Assembly (NCBI GenBank): GCA_021785005.1
Contig: JAJYGT010000093.1
Location: 1-43,798 of the forward strand
Direction of reading: 5' to 3'
Length of the DNA stretch: 43,798 bases
From: Actinomycetes bacterium
Lineage (GTDB): Bacteria; Actinomycetota; Acidimicrobiia; Acidimicrobiales; Acidimicrobiaceae
Shown here: piece by piece, positions 1 to 8,461 of the stretch
How the letters are laid out: every line of letters starts with the position of its first letter
How positions within the stretch are numbered: the first letter of the stretch is position 1
Notes under the pieces: generated by a model
Told to the model about the DNA's origin: nothing
The model's database searches: none
The model's input: the letters and a program-made list of their open reading frames with translations, nothing else
Position numbers and translations under genes: made by a program

Positions 1-864
1 GGTGTCTCTTCCGGGTCGAAACGTTTACCTGATGATGAGCGAAGAAGACTGCGACGGGTTTTGACGGATTTGAAGCCGGAGGGATTTGGAGTAATCGTTA
101 GAACTGCAGCGGAAGGCGCGAGCGCGGATGAGTTGCGTCGAGATATTACTCAACTAGTTGATATGTGGCGAGCGATCGAAGCAAAATCGATGACCGCACA
201 TGCACCGACGCTGTTATATTCCGAGCCCAATGTAGCAGTTCGGGTAATTCGCGAGGAATTCAATCGCAACTATCGTGGCGTAATCATTGATGATCGAGAT
301 CTCTTTGATGAGATTCATTCGTATGTTGCGAGTATTTCACCGGAGTTGGCAGATCGAGTTGAATACTACGATCCTGTCGAGCAAGGTCTACCGCTTTTTG
401 AGCTTCATCACGTACACGAGCAACTCCACAAGGCGATGGATCGGCGGGTTTGGTTGCCCTCGGGTGGATATCTGGTTATCGATCGTGCAGAGGCACTTAC
501 TGTGATCGACGTAAATACCGGAAAAAATGTTGGTACAGTGTCGCTTGAAGAGACAATTCACCAAGTAAATGCCGAGGCCGCTGCTGAAATTGCGCGGCAA
601 TTGCGTTTGCGTGATATTGGCGGAATTATTGTTATTGACTTCATTGATATGAGCATTGAAGCAAATAAAGCTGACGTCATGAAGGCTCTTAAAGATGCTC
701 TTTCACGTGATAAGACCAAGACGCAAGTATTTGAAATGTCATCACTTGGACTGGTAGAAATGACTCGTCAGAGGGTGTCCGAGGGTTTGGTCGAGGCTCT
801 GTCAGATATTTGCCCGACATGCAAGGGACGTGGAATGGTGTTTATGGATGTCGACATGATGTAA
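1..864 (+). CDS. rne: Ribonuclease E/G family endoribonuclease, 3' part
   Basis: The frame is open from the first base, so the start lies upstream of the window and only the catalytic C-terminal half is seen. RNase E/G cleaves single-stranded RNA in rRNA maturation and mRNA decay. Visible marks are GFGVIVRTAAEGAS, the first metal-binding aspartate in VIDVNTGK (around base 510), the second in IIVIDFIDM (around base 640), and the zinc-link CPTCKGRG just before the end. The protein stops soon after the zinc link, without the long C-terminal scaffold of E. coli RNase E. Any arginine-rich extension would have to be N-terminal, as in many actinobacterial RNase E proteins. It sits 23 bases before rplU, the usual neighbour. 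Whether it is called rne or rng cannot be decided without the N-terminus. Confidence 0.93.
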   Translation, partial: GVSSGSKRLPDDERRRLRRVLTDLKPEGFGVIVRTAAEGASADELRRDITQLVDMWRAIEAKSMTAHAPTLLYSEPNVAVRVIREEFNRNYRGVIIDDRDLFDEIHSYVASISPELADRVEYYDPVEQGLPLFELHHVHEQLHKAMDRRVWLPSGGYLVIDRAEALTVIDVNTGKNVGTVSLEETIHQVNAEAAAEIARQLRLRDIGGIIVIDFIDMSIEANKADVMKALKDALSRDKTKTQVFEMSSLGLVEMTRQRVSEGLVEALSDICPTCKGRGMVFMDVDMM

Positions 865-887
865 TAACCCGCTAGACTGTATTCCCT

Positions 888-1193
888 ATGTATGCAGTAA
901 TTAGATCAGGTGGCAAGCAAGAGAAAGTTTCAGTGGGCCAATCTGTGCGCCTGGAACTCATGGACGGCTTGATCGGGGATCCAATCGATTTATCACCAAT
1001 TTTGGTAGTCGATGACGAGACTGTCGTAAGTGGAATGCAAGCGGCGTCAGCAGTTGTCAAAGGCGAAATTGTTGGATTTCAAAAAGGTCCCAAGGTAAAG
1101 GGATTTAAATATCGTTCTAAAACCAATATGCGCAGGCGTTTTGGACATCGACAGAACTACACCCTGGTGAAGGTTTTAGAGATCGTAAAATAG
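888..1193 (+). CDS. rplU: 50S ribosomal protein L21
   Basis: Large-subunit ribosomal protein of 101 residues, the normal length for bL21. It begins MYAVIRSGGKQ, the family's hallmark N-terminus, and contains KGPKVKGFKYRSKTN and the C-terminal RRRFGHRQ-YTLVKV segment that contacts 23S rRNA. It lies between the RNase E/G gene and rpmA, 27 bases upstream of the latter, as in most bacteria. I see no clear Shine-Dalgarno sequence before this ATG (the preceding bases read tattccct), so translation may be coupled to, or read from the same transcript as, the upstream RNase gene. The start is fixed by family length rather than by the ribosome binding site. Confidence 0.97.
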   Translation: MYAVIRSGGKQEKVSVGQSVRLELMDGLIGDPIDLSPILVVDDETVVSGMQAASAVVKGEIVGFQKGPKVKGFKYRSKTNMRRRFGHRQNYTLVKVLEIVK

Positions 1194-1220
1194 CGTTTAA
1201 GGCTATTCTAAGGAGTTTGA

Positions 1221-1466
1221 ATGTCAAAGACAAAAGGCGGTGGATCTACCAGAAACGGTAGAGATTCCAATGCTCAACGTTTGGGAGCGAAGGTCTATGA
1301 CGGTATGACTGTCACGGCCGGCTCAATTTTGGTACGGCAGCGCGGTACTCGATTTCATCCTGGAATCAACGTAGGACGAGGTAGCGACGACACCTTGTTT
1401 GCTACTGCCGAAGGAAAAGTAAAGTTTGGCGAGCGCAAGGGAAGGCGTTTGGTCGACATAATTTAA
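1221..1466 (+). CDS. rpmA: 50S ribosomal protein L27
   Basis: Large-subunit protein of 81 residues whose N-terminal tail reaches the peptidyl-transferase centre. It starts [16 protein letters not shown] and continues [25 protein letters not shown] and [11 protein letters not shown], which are diagnostic of bL27. The start follows an AAGGAG ribosome binding site at about 1210-1215. It carries no cleavable N-terminal extension of the Firmicutes type. It is the last gene before an intrinsic terminator at 1511-1537, so rplU-rpmA probably ends a transcription unit there. Confidence 0.97.
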   Translation: MSKTKGGGSTRNGRDSNAQRLGAKVYDGMTVTAGSILVRQRGTRFHPGINVGRGSDDTLFATAEGKVKFGERKGRRLVDII

Positions 1467-1510
1467 AGTCGCGCTGACCGTCGTGGTCACGCCATTATTA
1501 GGAATTTTGA

Positions 1511-1545
1511 CCCCGGCAATAGACTTTATTGCCGGGGCATTTTTG
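1511..1545 (+). terminator. Intrinsic terminator after rpmA
   Basis: A perfect 10-bp stem (CCCCGGCAAT at 1511-1520 with ATTGCCGGGG at 1528-1537) encloses a 7-base loop and is followed by CATTTTTG. It lies between rpmA and obgE. This is the clearest rho-independent terminator in the window. Confidence 0.88.
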
Positions 1546-1559
1546 CATGAAAGGGATCT

Positions 1560-2840
1560 ATGGCTAGCTTTGTTGATAAAGCGCAGCTGCACGTAAAAGC
1601 TGGAGACGGAGGCGCTGGATCCATCTCGTTTAGACGAGAGGCGCATGTCGACAAAGGCGGACCAGATGGTGGCGATGGTGGCGATGGTGGATCGGTGTAT
1701 CTCGTAGCATCAGACGACGTCGCTTCTTTGTTGTCCTTTGTCGACCAACCGTACCGACACGCGCATAGTGGCGTTCACGGTATGGGTAAAGCCCGACACG
1801 GTCATCGAGGTAAGGATGCGCGGGTGTTTGTTCCGGCTGGAACTGTAGTTAAAAACTTTGAGGGCGAAATTGTTGCCGATCTTGAGCACCCCGGTTCTAT
1901 GTTTCTTGCAGCGAAAGGGGGCGAAGGTGGACGAGGCAATATGCGGTTTCTCGCCAACAAGCGACGTGCTCCGTCATTCGCCGAACAGGGCGAGCTGGGG
2001 GAGGATATTTGGTACAATCTTGAACTCAAGCTGCGAGCAGACGTTGCACTAGTTGGATTTCCGAATGCCGGAAAGTCGACACTTATCTCAGTTATTTCAC
2101 GGGCACGTCCCAAAATTGGCGACTATCCCTTCACAACTCTTAAGCCCAACTTAGGTGTTGTCAGATTGGGTGACGGAGCTAGTTTAACTGAGTTTATTGT
2201 TGCAGACATTCCGGGTCTTATCGAAGGGGCATCTCAAGGTAAAGGTTTGGGCCATGAATTTTTACGCCATATCGAGCGTGCCCGAGTTTTGGTGTTTTTA
2301 TTGGATGGAACTGAGAGTTCTGGACTTAGCGTTTTGGATCAGTTGACCACACTAAAGGTTGAATTGGGTGATTATATGCCAGAACTTTTGACGCGTGACT
2401 CGGTGGTGGTAATTTCAAAGGCTGATCGTCTAGATGATGAACTTATTTCTAACGCCTTTGAATGCTTTGGGATAGAGCCAGACTTTGTCATATCGTCTTT
2501 TAGTCATCAAAACGTTAAAGAATTCACCGATAAGCTGGCGGAGCTGGTCTCGAGATCGAGAAGTTCTGTTCCAACGGTAAAACACGCTCAGGAGATTGTG
2601 GTGAGCCTGGGACGAGAGGGTTTTCAGATCCTTAGAGTAGGAGAGCATGAATTTCGAGTCTTGGGTAGGACTGCGGAACGTGCCGTCGCCTTGTCTGACG
2701 TTACCTCATCGGATGCGCTTGAGTATATCCATACTCGACTGCGTCACCTAGGGGTTGACCGTGCACTAGTACGTGCAGGTGCTACAGACGGAGATGAAGT
2801 GTCGATCGGCGCTTTCGCTTTTGAATACACTAGAGATTGA
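1560..2840 (+). CDS. obgE: GTPase Obg/CgtA
   Basis: Essential GTPase that binds the 50S subunit during assembly and is linked to the stringent response. At 426 residues it has all three parts: the glycine-rich Obg fold (residues 1-158, with GGDGGDGGS), the G domain (G1 GFPNAGKST near 166-174, switch region YPFTTLKPNLG, G3 DIPGLIEGA, G4-like SKAD), and the C-terminal OCT domain (about 345-420, with FRVLGRTAERAVALSD) found in actinobacterial and Bacillus Obg. The start is an ATG preceded by AAAGGGA. Order L21-L27-Obg is near universal. The proline genes follow after a 179-base gap. Confidence 0.96.
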   Translation: MASFVDKAQLHVKAGDGGAGSISFRREAHVDKGGPDGGDGGDGGSVYLVASDDVASLLSFVDQPYRHAHSGVHGMGKARHGHRGKDARVFVPAGTVVKNFEGEIVADLEHPGSMFLAAKGGEGGRGNMRFLANKRRAPSFAEQGELGEDIWYNLELKLRADVALVGFPNAGKSTLISVISRARPKIGDYPFTTLKPNLGVVRLGDGASLTEFIVADIPGLIEGASQGKGLGHEFLRHIERARVLVFLLDGTESSGLSVLDQLTTLKVELGDYMPELLTRDSVVVISKADRLDDELISNAFECFGIEPDFVISSFSHQNVKEFTDKLAELVSRSRSSVPTVKHAQEIVVSLGREGFQILRVGEHEFRVLGRTAERAVALSDVTSSDALEYIHTRLRHLGVDRALVRAGATDGDEVSIGAFAFEYTRD

Positions 2841-2908
2841 CTTTACGCCAAGGTTGGCTAGTTCTTGGACATGCTGCTTAATGCCCTGTGATGCTTTAGC
2901 AAATAATT

Positions 2909-2928
2909 TTTAAATTAGCTAATTTAAA
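2909..2928. promoter_or_regulatory. 20-bp perfect AT-rich palindrome upstream of proB
   Basis: Bases 2909-2928 are a perfect inverted repeat centred on AGCT (half-site TTTAAATTAG). It lies about 90 bases before the proB start. A possible promoter follows at about 2941-2970 (TTGCGA, 18 bases, TATAGG). A symmetric site just upstream of a candidate promoter could be an operator. It is a poor terminator for obgE, having no GC in the stem except the centre and no following T-run. The role is inferred. Confidence 0.4.
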
Positions 2929-3019
2929 TCCGGTCAAGCGTTGCGAATTGAAATTTGGTATCCGTATAGGTGTATTTCTTGAACCATACGGGCCTGGGAG
3001 TTTGGTGGGTGAATATTAG

Positions 3020-4111
3020 TTGAACTTGGTAATCAAGATCGGATCTTCGTCGGTGACCACAAATGAGTTTTGCGTGAACGAGGAAGTGCTAGCCAGTGTT
3101 TGCGATCAGATTGCGCAGGCTCGACGCCTGGGGCATAAGGTTGCACTGGTGACGTCAGGTGCCATCGCATTGGGTCTAGGGATACTTGGATTTACCAATG
3201 ATAGGCCTACTGAAATGCCATTGTTGCAAGCTGCCTCGGCCGTTGGACAGGGAAACTTGATTGGACAATACTCCCAAGAATTGGCCCGCTTCGGACTAAT
3301 TGCTGGGCAGGTACTGTTATCGGCTTCTGATTTCATGGTACGTAGACAGTATCTCTCGGCAAAGGCCACGATTGCGCGGATGCTTGATTTGGGAGTCGTG
3401 CCGATCATTAACGAGAATGACGCAATTGCCGACGATGAAATAAGACTTGGCGACAACGATCGGATAGCCGCCTTAGTGGCTGGACTTGTTGGTGCGGATG
3501 TCTTGGTTCTTTTGACAGATCAGGACGGTCTATTTACTGCCGATCCGAGGAAATTTGATGATGCGACATTGATACAACAAGTGGAAGAAATAACTAGGGA
3601 ATTATCAGATCTTGCCGGTCCAAGTGGAACGAATCGAGGCAGTGGAGGTATGACCACCAAGGTGGTGGCGGCCAGAATTGCTGCTTGGTCTGGGGTGGAG
3701 ACCTTGATAACCAGTGCTCAAAATAAAAATGCTATAAGCGACGCGATAACTAGAACTGTTGGCAATGGAACCTGGATAGCAAAAGGGCAGACGCGCCTCC
3801 CAGCGCGAAAGCTATGGATCGCGTTTGCGTTGCCTGCAACAGCGTCGATAAGCGTGGACGAAGGCGCTCGGAGCGCAATTGTTAGGCGCGGATCGTCTTT
3901 GCTGTCTGTTGGTGTGAAAAGGGTGCTGGGCGAGTTCGATGTGGATGACGCGATCGACGTAAGGTCGACTTCAGGACAGATTGTCGCTAAAGGCCTATCC
4001 AAGATGACCTCTACTGAGATACGGCAAAGGATTGATATCCAAGGCAAGGGAGCAATTGTGGGCGAATCCACGCTTGTTATTCACCGCGACGACTTGGTCA
4101 TTTTGGAATGA
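3020..4111 (+). CDS. proB: Glutamate 5-kinase
   Basis: Catalyses ATP-dependent phosphorylation of glutamate, the first and feedback-controlled step of proline synthesis. It has 363 residues, the full length with a C-terminal PUA domain. The amino-acid-kinase domain shows VIKIGSSSVT at the N-terminus, ALVTSGAIALG, PIINENDAIADDEIRLGDND and SGGMTTKVVAARIA. The PUA domain covers about residues 275-360. The start codon is TTG, chosen because the family begins directly at the KIGSS strand and GGTGGG lies about 10 bases upstream. It is followed 44 bases later by proA. Confidence 0.95.
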   Translation: MNLVIKIGSSSVTTNEFCVNEEVLASVCDQIAQARRLGHKVALVTSGAIALGLGILGFTNDRPTEMPLLQAASAVGQGNLIGQYSQELARFGLIAGQVLLSASDFMVRRQYLSAKATIARMLDLGVVPIINENDAIADDEIRLGDNDRIAALVAGLVGADVLVLLTDQDGLFTADPRKFDDATLIQQVEEITRELSDLAGPSGTNRGSGGMTTKVVAARIAAWSGVETLITSAQNKNAISDAITRTVGNGTWIAKGQTRLPARKLWIAFALPATASISVDEGARSAIVRRGSSLLSVGVKRVLGEFDVDDAIDVRSTSGQIVAKGLSKMTSTEIRQRIDIQGKGAIVGESTLVIHRDDLVILE

Positions 4112-4155
4112 TTGTCGCTTCTCAAAGAGATCCAAACTAGGTTAGGCTGGTTTGA

Positions 4156-5418
4156 ATGGTATCTAGAACTTCAGACTCCCTTTCTCTTTTCGAATCCGCA
4201 GTTCGAGTTAAATCAGCTGCTAAAACTATTGCTTTGGCCACGTCAGCTCAAAAGGATGAAGCACTTTGGTCTATGGCCGAGTTGATCCGGGGTAATGCAC
4301 ACGAGATATTGCTCGAGAATGAAAAGGACGTGTCCAGCGCCTTAGGCAGCGGACAGACTAACACAAGTATCGATCGGCTTGTCTTGAATGAAGCTCGTAT
4401 ACAGTCAATGGCTGACCAAATCGAACTAGTTGCGCGACTGTCGGATCCAGTTGGAGAGGTAGTGTCGGGTCAAGTTTTGCCAAATGGTCTGGTGGTGCGC
4501 AAAGAACGGGTGCCATTGGGAGTAGTTGGAATCATATATGAAAACCGACCTAACGTTACGTCAGATTCGGCGGCACTGTGCATCAAAAGTGGGAATGCAG
4601 CATTTTTGCGTGGCTCGTCAAGCGCGATTCGCACGAACACTGCAATTGCAATTTTAATCTCGGAGGCACTAGAAAAAGCAAGACTTCCAGGTGACGCGGT
4701 GAGTTTGGTTCGTGATACGTCGAGGAAATCCGCCGTGGAGTTCATGCAACTAGAGGGATACATAGATTGCCTAATACCGCGCGGTGGACCCTCGTTGATA
4801 GAAACGGTTTGCAATAATGCACGCATTCCTTACATTATTGACGGAGATGGAAACTGTCATATATACGTGGATGAATCGGCTGATCTTGACAAGTCACTAG
4901 CAATTATTGCCAATTCGAAGGTTCAACGACCAGGTGTATGTAACGCGGTTGAAACGTTATTAATCCATAGAAATATCGCGGATGAGTTGCTTGCACGACT
5001 TGAAAAGGTTGTGCCCACTGTTGAGATACGTGGCGATAAGACCGTTTGCGCCATCATTGGTCGAGCCAAAGAAGTCTCAGATCTAGACTTTGCAACTGAA
5101 TTCTTAGATTTGATTCTTGCAGTTAAAGTAGTTTCTGATCTCGACGAAGCGTTGGAGCATATTTCCAAATACGGAACTGGTCACTCTGAGGCAATTTTAA
5201 CAAACAGCTACGAAAATGCTCGAAGATTTACCAAAGAGGTAGATGCAGCTGCAGTTCTTGTCAACGCGTCAACCAGGTTTGTCGATGGTAACCAACTTGG
5301 TCTGGGCGCGGAGATTGGTATCAGTACCCAAAAATTGCATGCGAGAGGACCAATGGGCCTAACGTCTTTAACTTGTGAACGCTATGTAATACAAGGCCAA
5401 GGCCAAGTTAGGTTGTAA
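4156..5418 (+). CDS. proA: Glutamate-5-semialdehyde dehydrogenase (gamma-glutamyl phosphate reductase)
   Basis: Reduces gamma-glutamyl phosphate to glutamate-5-semialdehyde with NADPH, the second step of proline synthesis, and is thought to channel the labile intermediate from ProB. It has 420 residues, the usual length, with VVGIIYENRPNVT, a serine-rich turn LRGSSSA, the catalytic cysteine (about Cys262) in RPGVCNAVETLL, and the C-terminal GLGAEIGISTQKLHARGP. It directly follows proB and is followed after five bases by the AAA+ gene, so all are probably on one transcript. Confidence 0.96.
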   Translation: MVSRTSDSLSLFESAVRVKSAAKTIALATSAQKDEALWSMAELIRGNAHEILLENEKDVSSALGSGQTNTSIDRLVLNEARIQSMADQIELVARLSDPVGEVVSGQVLPNGLVVRKERVPLGVVGIIYENRPNVTSDSAALCIKSGNAAFLRGSSSAIRTNTAIAILISEALEKARLPGDAVSLVRDTSRKSAVEFMQLEGYIDCLIPRGGPSLIETVCNNARIPYIIDGDGNCHIYVDESADLDKSLAIIANSKVQRPGVCNAVETLLIHRNIADELLARLEKVVPTVEIRGDKTVCAIIGRAKEVSDLDFATEFLDLILAVKVVSDLDEALEHISKYGTGHSEAILTNSYENARRFTKEVDAAAVLVNASTRFVDGNQLGLGAEIGISTQKLHARGPMGLTSLTCERYVIQGQGQVRL

Positions 5419-5423
5419 TTTTA

Positions 5424-6329
5424 GTGAGCAAAAATCCCAACGAACCAGAAGCATCGGTTGAAACGCCGATCTTCGTCAGCGTCGACGATGTTACCGCGAA
5501 ATTGTACCGCGAGGGCTATATTTCGAACGTAGCAATATCAACGACCGTATTTCTTTCATCCGTTTTAAAAAAGCCAATCCTAGTTGAAGGTCCGGCAGGT
5601 ACCGGCAAAACTGAACTTGCAAAGGCACTTGCACGGGCGATTGAAGCTGATTTGGTACGTTTGCAGTGCTATGAAGGACTTGATGATGCTAAGGCAATTT
5701 ATGAGTGGAATTATTCAAAGCAGTTGTTGCGAATTCAAGCCACGAGGGAGATGTCAGGGAAACAGGCCTCCTGGGATGAGATCAAAGCAGATATTTTTAC
5801 TGAAGAATACCTTCTAACGCGTCCAATTCTGAAATCGATTTCAAACAAACAACGAACCGTGCTTTTGATTGATGAAATTGACCGGGTGGAACTAGAAACG
5901 GAGGCATTATTTCTAGAGGTTCTAAGCGATTTTCAAGTTACAATTCCAGAGTTTGGAACGATTCGAGCGAAACAGCATCCGCTCGTAATACTCACGTCGA
6001 ATGATACTCGTGAGCTTTCTGAGGCGCTCAAACGACGATGTTTGTTTTTGCATGTTGGATATCCCACCAAGGAACGCGAAAGAGACATCCTTTTGCTTAA
6101 AGTTCCTGAACTAGACCAGAAGTTTGCCCAACAAATCGCTGACTTTGTAATGACTATGCGTTCCATTGATTTTAAAAAACACCCCTCTATCTCGGAGTCC
6201 ATTGACTGGGCAAATACCCTTATTGCTCTTGGAATTAAGGACTTGGATCCAACGTTTGTTCAACAGACACTAAATGTATTGTTCAAGTATCGATCTGATC
6301 TTGAAAAAGCCCTAACTTTGGTTAAATAA
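5424..6329 (+). CDS. MoxR-family AAA+ ATPase (CoxD-like)
   Basis: AAA+ ATPase of 301 residues. Walker A is GPAGTGKT at about residues 56-63, Walker B is LLIDEID at about 147-153, sensor 1 is LTSND near 192, and a candidate arginine finger lies in SEALKRRCL. MoxR ATPases act with a von Willebrand A protein as chaperone-like machines that activate metalloenzymes or large complexes. CoxD/CoxE, the pair for CO dehydrogenase, is the closest analogy. The GTG start follows proA by five bases and the VWA gene follows by seven, so the pair is a unit. No CO dehydrogenase or other obvious client is in view, so the target is unknown. Confidence 0.88.
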   Translation: MSKNPNEPEASVETPIFVSVDDVTAKLYREGYISNVAISTTVFLSSVLKKPILVEGPAGTGKTELAKALARAIEADLVRLQCYEGLDDAKAIYEWNYSKQLLRIQATREMSGKQASWDEIKADIFTEEYLLTRPILKSISNKQRTVLLIDEIDRVELETEALFLEVLSDFQVTIPEFGTIRAKQHPLVILTSNDTRELSEALKRRCLFLHVGYPTKERERDILLLKVPELDQKFAQQIADFVMTMRSIDFKKHPSISESIDWANTLIALGIKDLDPTFVQQTLNVLFKYRSDLEKALTLVK

Positions 6330-6336
6330 ATAACGC

Positions 6337-7731
6337 ATGAATGACAGGCTTGTAGAATTTTCTGAAGCGTTACGAGCTGCGGGAATACCTGTTTCTATGA
6401 CTGAAGTTATCGACGCAGCTGCAGCACTTTGTTTTATCGGTTCTAATACCCGGGAAGAATTCAAGCTAGTACTTATCGCCACTCTTGTAAAAAGTTCTGA
6501 TCATCTAAAGGTATTTGAGGTGCTTTTTGATCTTTTTTTTACTGGTGCAGAACTAAAACTTGGAGATTTGACGATTGCGGATGAATGCGTCGTTGACCAA
6601 GATTTTGAATCTAAGTTAACGCAAGCCCCAGGTACGGCGAATTCTCTCTTTGAACTGCGAGAACTGTTGCTCGATGCAATGACGATTAATGACACCGCGA
6701 AGCTTCGGCATCTAGCTCGACTTGTGGTGCAAAATTATTCGAACGACAACCCAAATAGATCCTTTTCTGGTTCTTTTGCTTTGTATCGTTTGCTTACCGA
6801 CCTGGATCTAGAGAAGCTAAGGACACAGCTTCTTTTGCGCCTCACGCCTTTTTATGGCGATGATTCCATCGGGTCCCTCATAGCAGCTGAGTTAACCGAT
6901 TCATTGATCGAGACCGTTAGAGAATCGATTGAGATGGAAATTCGCCGACGCTCAGTGTTCGAGCGTGGCCCGTCTGCGTTAGCCAAAACACTTCGAGTGA
7001 AACTAATTGACGATGTTGATTTTATGCGCGCTTCCGGCGAGGAAATTTCCCAGATGCGAAATGAAATTGCACCGTTGGCGAGGAAATTTGCTGCAAAGTT
7101 GTCGCAGCGTCGTAAAGTTGGAGCCTCGGGTACGCTAGATTTTCGACGAACATTTCGTAAATCGTTGGAATTTGGAGGCGCACCGATATTGCTTAGATTT
7201 CACCGAAGGACGCTGACAAAGCCAGAAATCTTTGTGCTGGCTGATATTTCTGGATCTGTCGCTTCATTTTCGGGCTTCGCGCTACAACTATTGCATGCGT
7301 TTTCTCAACAATTTTCTAAGGTGCGAAGTTTTGTTTTTATTGACGCGATTGACGAAGTGACCACAGTGATAGAGGAATCGGGCTTTACTGGACCAGACGG
7401 TGCTGAGGTGCGGGTCGTCGACGTGGATGGACATACAAATTACGGAACCGCGTTCGAAAGATTTGTCGAGCGCTACGCCGTCGCTGTTACAAATCGGTCA
7501 ACGATTTTGATCCTAGGTGATGCAAGAAACAACTATCATCAATCGAATTCTCACTTGGTTGAGCTGCTAAGCGCTAAAGCGAAGGCAATTTACTGGCTGA
7601 ATCCAGAACCACGGGCGTATTGGAACTCGGGCGATTCAATTATGAGAGAATATGAGCGTTTTTGTACCAGTGTTGTAGAGTGCAGAAATCTTCGCCAGCT
7701 AAAAGTGTTTGTAAATAAGATAATGCCCTGA
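6337..7731 (+). CDS. VWA domain-containing CoxE-like protein
   Basis: Protein of 464 residues. The C-terminal von Willebrand A domain carries a MIDAS motif, ADISGS, at about residues 300-306, with later metal-site candidates in DGHTNYG (a conserved Thr position) and LGDARNN. The N-terminal half is helical with charged segments and matches no motif I recognise, as is usual for CoxE-type proteins. It is the partner of the preceding AAA+ ATPase: in this family the VWA protein links the ATPase to its client. The two genes are separated by seven bases and were probably inherited together. Cytoplasmic, with no signal or membrane segment. Confidence 0.85.
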   Translation: MNDRLVEFSEALRAAGIPVSMTEVIDAAAALCFIGSNTREEFKLVLIATLVKSSDHLKVFEVLFDLFFTGAELKLGDLTIADECVVDQDFESKLTQAPGTANSLFELRELLLDAMTINDTAKLRHLARLVVQNYSNDNPNRSFSGSFALYRLLTDLDLEKLRTQLLLRLTPFYGDDSIGSLIAAELTDSLIETVRESIEMEIRRRSVFERGPSALAKTLRVKLIDDVDFMRASGEEISQMRNEIAPLARKFAAKLSQRRKVGASGTLDFRRTFRKSLEFGGAPILLRFHRRTLTKPEIFVLADISGSVASFSGFALQLLHAFSQQFSKVRSFVFIDAIDEVTTVIEESGFTGPDGAEVRVVDVDGHTNYGTAFERFVERYAVAVTNRSTILILGDARNNYHQSNSHLVELLSAKAKAIYWLNPEPRAYWNSGDSIMREYERFCTSVVECRNLRQLKVFVNKIMP

Positions 7732-7744
7732 TGGGTGGTTTCTA

Positions 7745-8404
7745 ATGCGACGTTCGTCTCTAGAGATATTTCTAATTCGACACTGTGAGTCTCAGGCGAC
7801 TCTTGATCAGATTGTGGGCGGGCATCTTGGCTGTACTGGCTTAAGCGCTTTTGGTGTCCAAGATACCCAGCGAGTATCCCATAAATTGCGCGAGACCTGT
7901 CGATTGAATTTCCACAACTCAAAATCGCAGGTATTTAGTTCGCAAATGCCGAGATCCGTTGAGACGGCACAACTGGTGACTGGTTTGAACGTTTGGCAAA
8001 TTGAATCGTCTTGTGATTTTTGTGAGGTACATCCGGGTGAAATGGATGGTTGTAGCTGGGAAAGTTTGTCGAACTCTACGCAAGGGTCGTTCTTTGATCC
8101 AATCGGGAATCGCGGAGAGAGCTACTTTGATATGATTCGTCGGGCAGATCTTGGAATTGGTAAGCTCGTCGATCGCTACTTCGTTAGCGATATGGTTATT
8201 CCCATAGTATTTACCCACTCAGGCCCCATCCTTGCGTGCTATTGGATTGGCGGCATGTCACAGGTTCAGTATTTTTTTGATCGCGAAGTCAAGCTTGGTT
8301 CAATTCATGTCATATCGATTGATATGGAGTCCAAAGCGATATCCGAATCCGACGGAGTCGACCATAGGTTAGGTGATTTTCAGTTCTCGATTCGCGAAAT
8401 CTAG
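7745..8404 (+). CDS. Histidine phosphatase family protein (variant RHC motif)
   Basis: A 219-residue member of the phosphoglycerate-mutase-like superfamily. The phosphorylated histidine is in LIRHCESQAT (residues 9-18), where the usual RHG reads RHC. Further signs are an arginine in SSQMPRSVETAQ, the acidic EVHPGEMDG segment, and the second catalytic histidine in FTHSGPILACY. All catalytic positions seem present, so it is probably an active phosphatase of unknown substrate. It starts 13 bases after the VWA gene and may be the last gene of the proB operon. Phosphatase rather than mutase activity is more likely from its size. Confidence 0.8.
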   Translation: MRRSSLEIFLIRHCESQATLDQIVGGHLGCTGLSAFGVQDTQRVSHKLRETCRLNFHNSKSQVFSSQMPRSVETAQLVTGLNVWQIESSCDFCEVHPGEMDGCSWESLSNSTQGSFFDPIGNRGESYFDMIRRADLGIGKLVDRYFVSDMVIPIVFTHSGPILACYWIGGMSQVQYFFDREVKLGSIHVISIDMESKAISESDGVDHRLGDFQFSIREI

Positions 8405-8461
8405 TCCAGTGTGTGGAATAGTCGGATTGTTTGTTACCTGGGAAACGCACTGATGCGGGTG

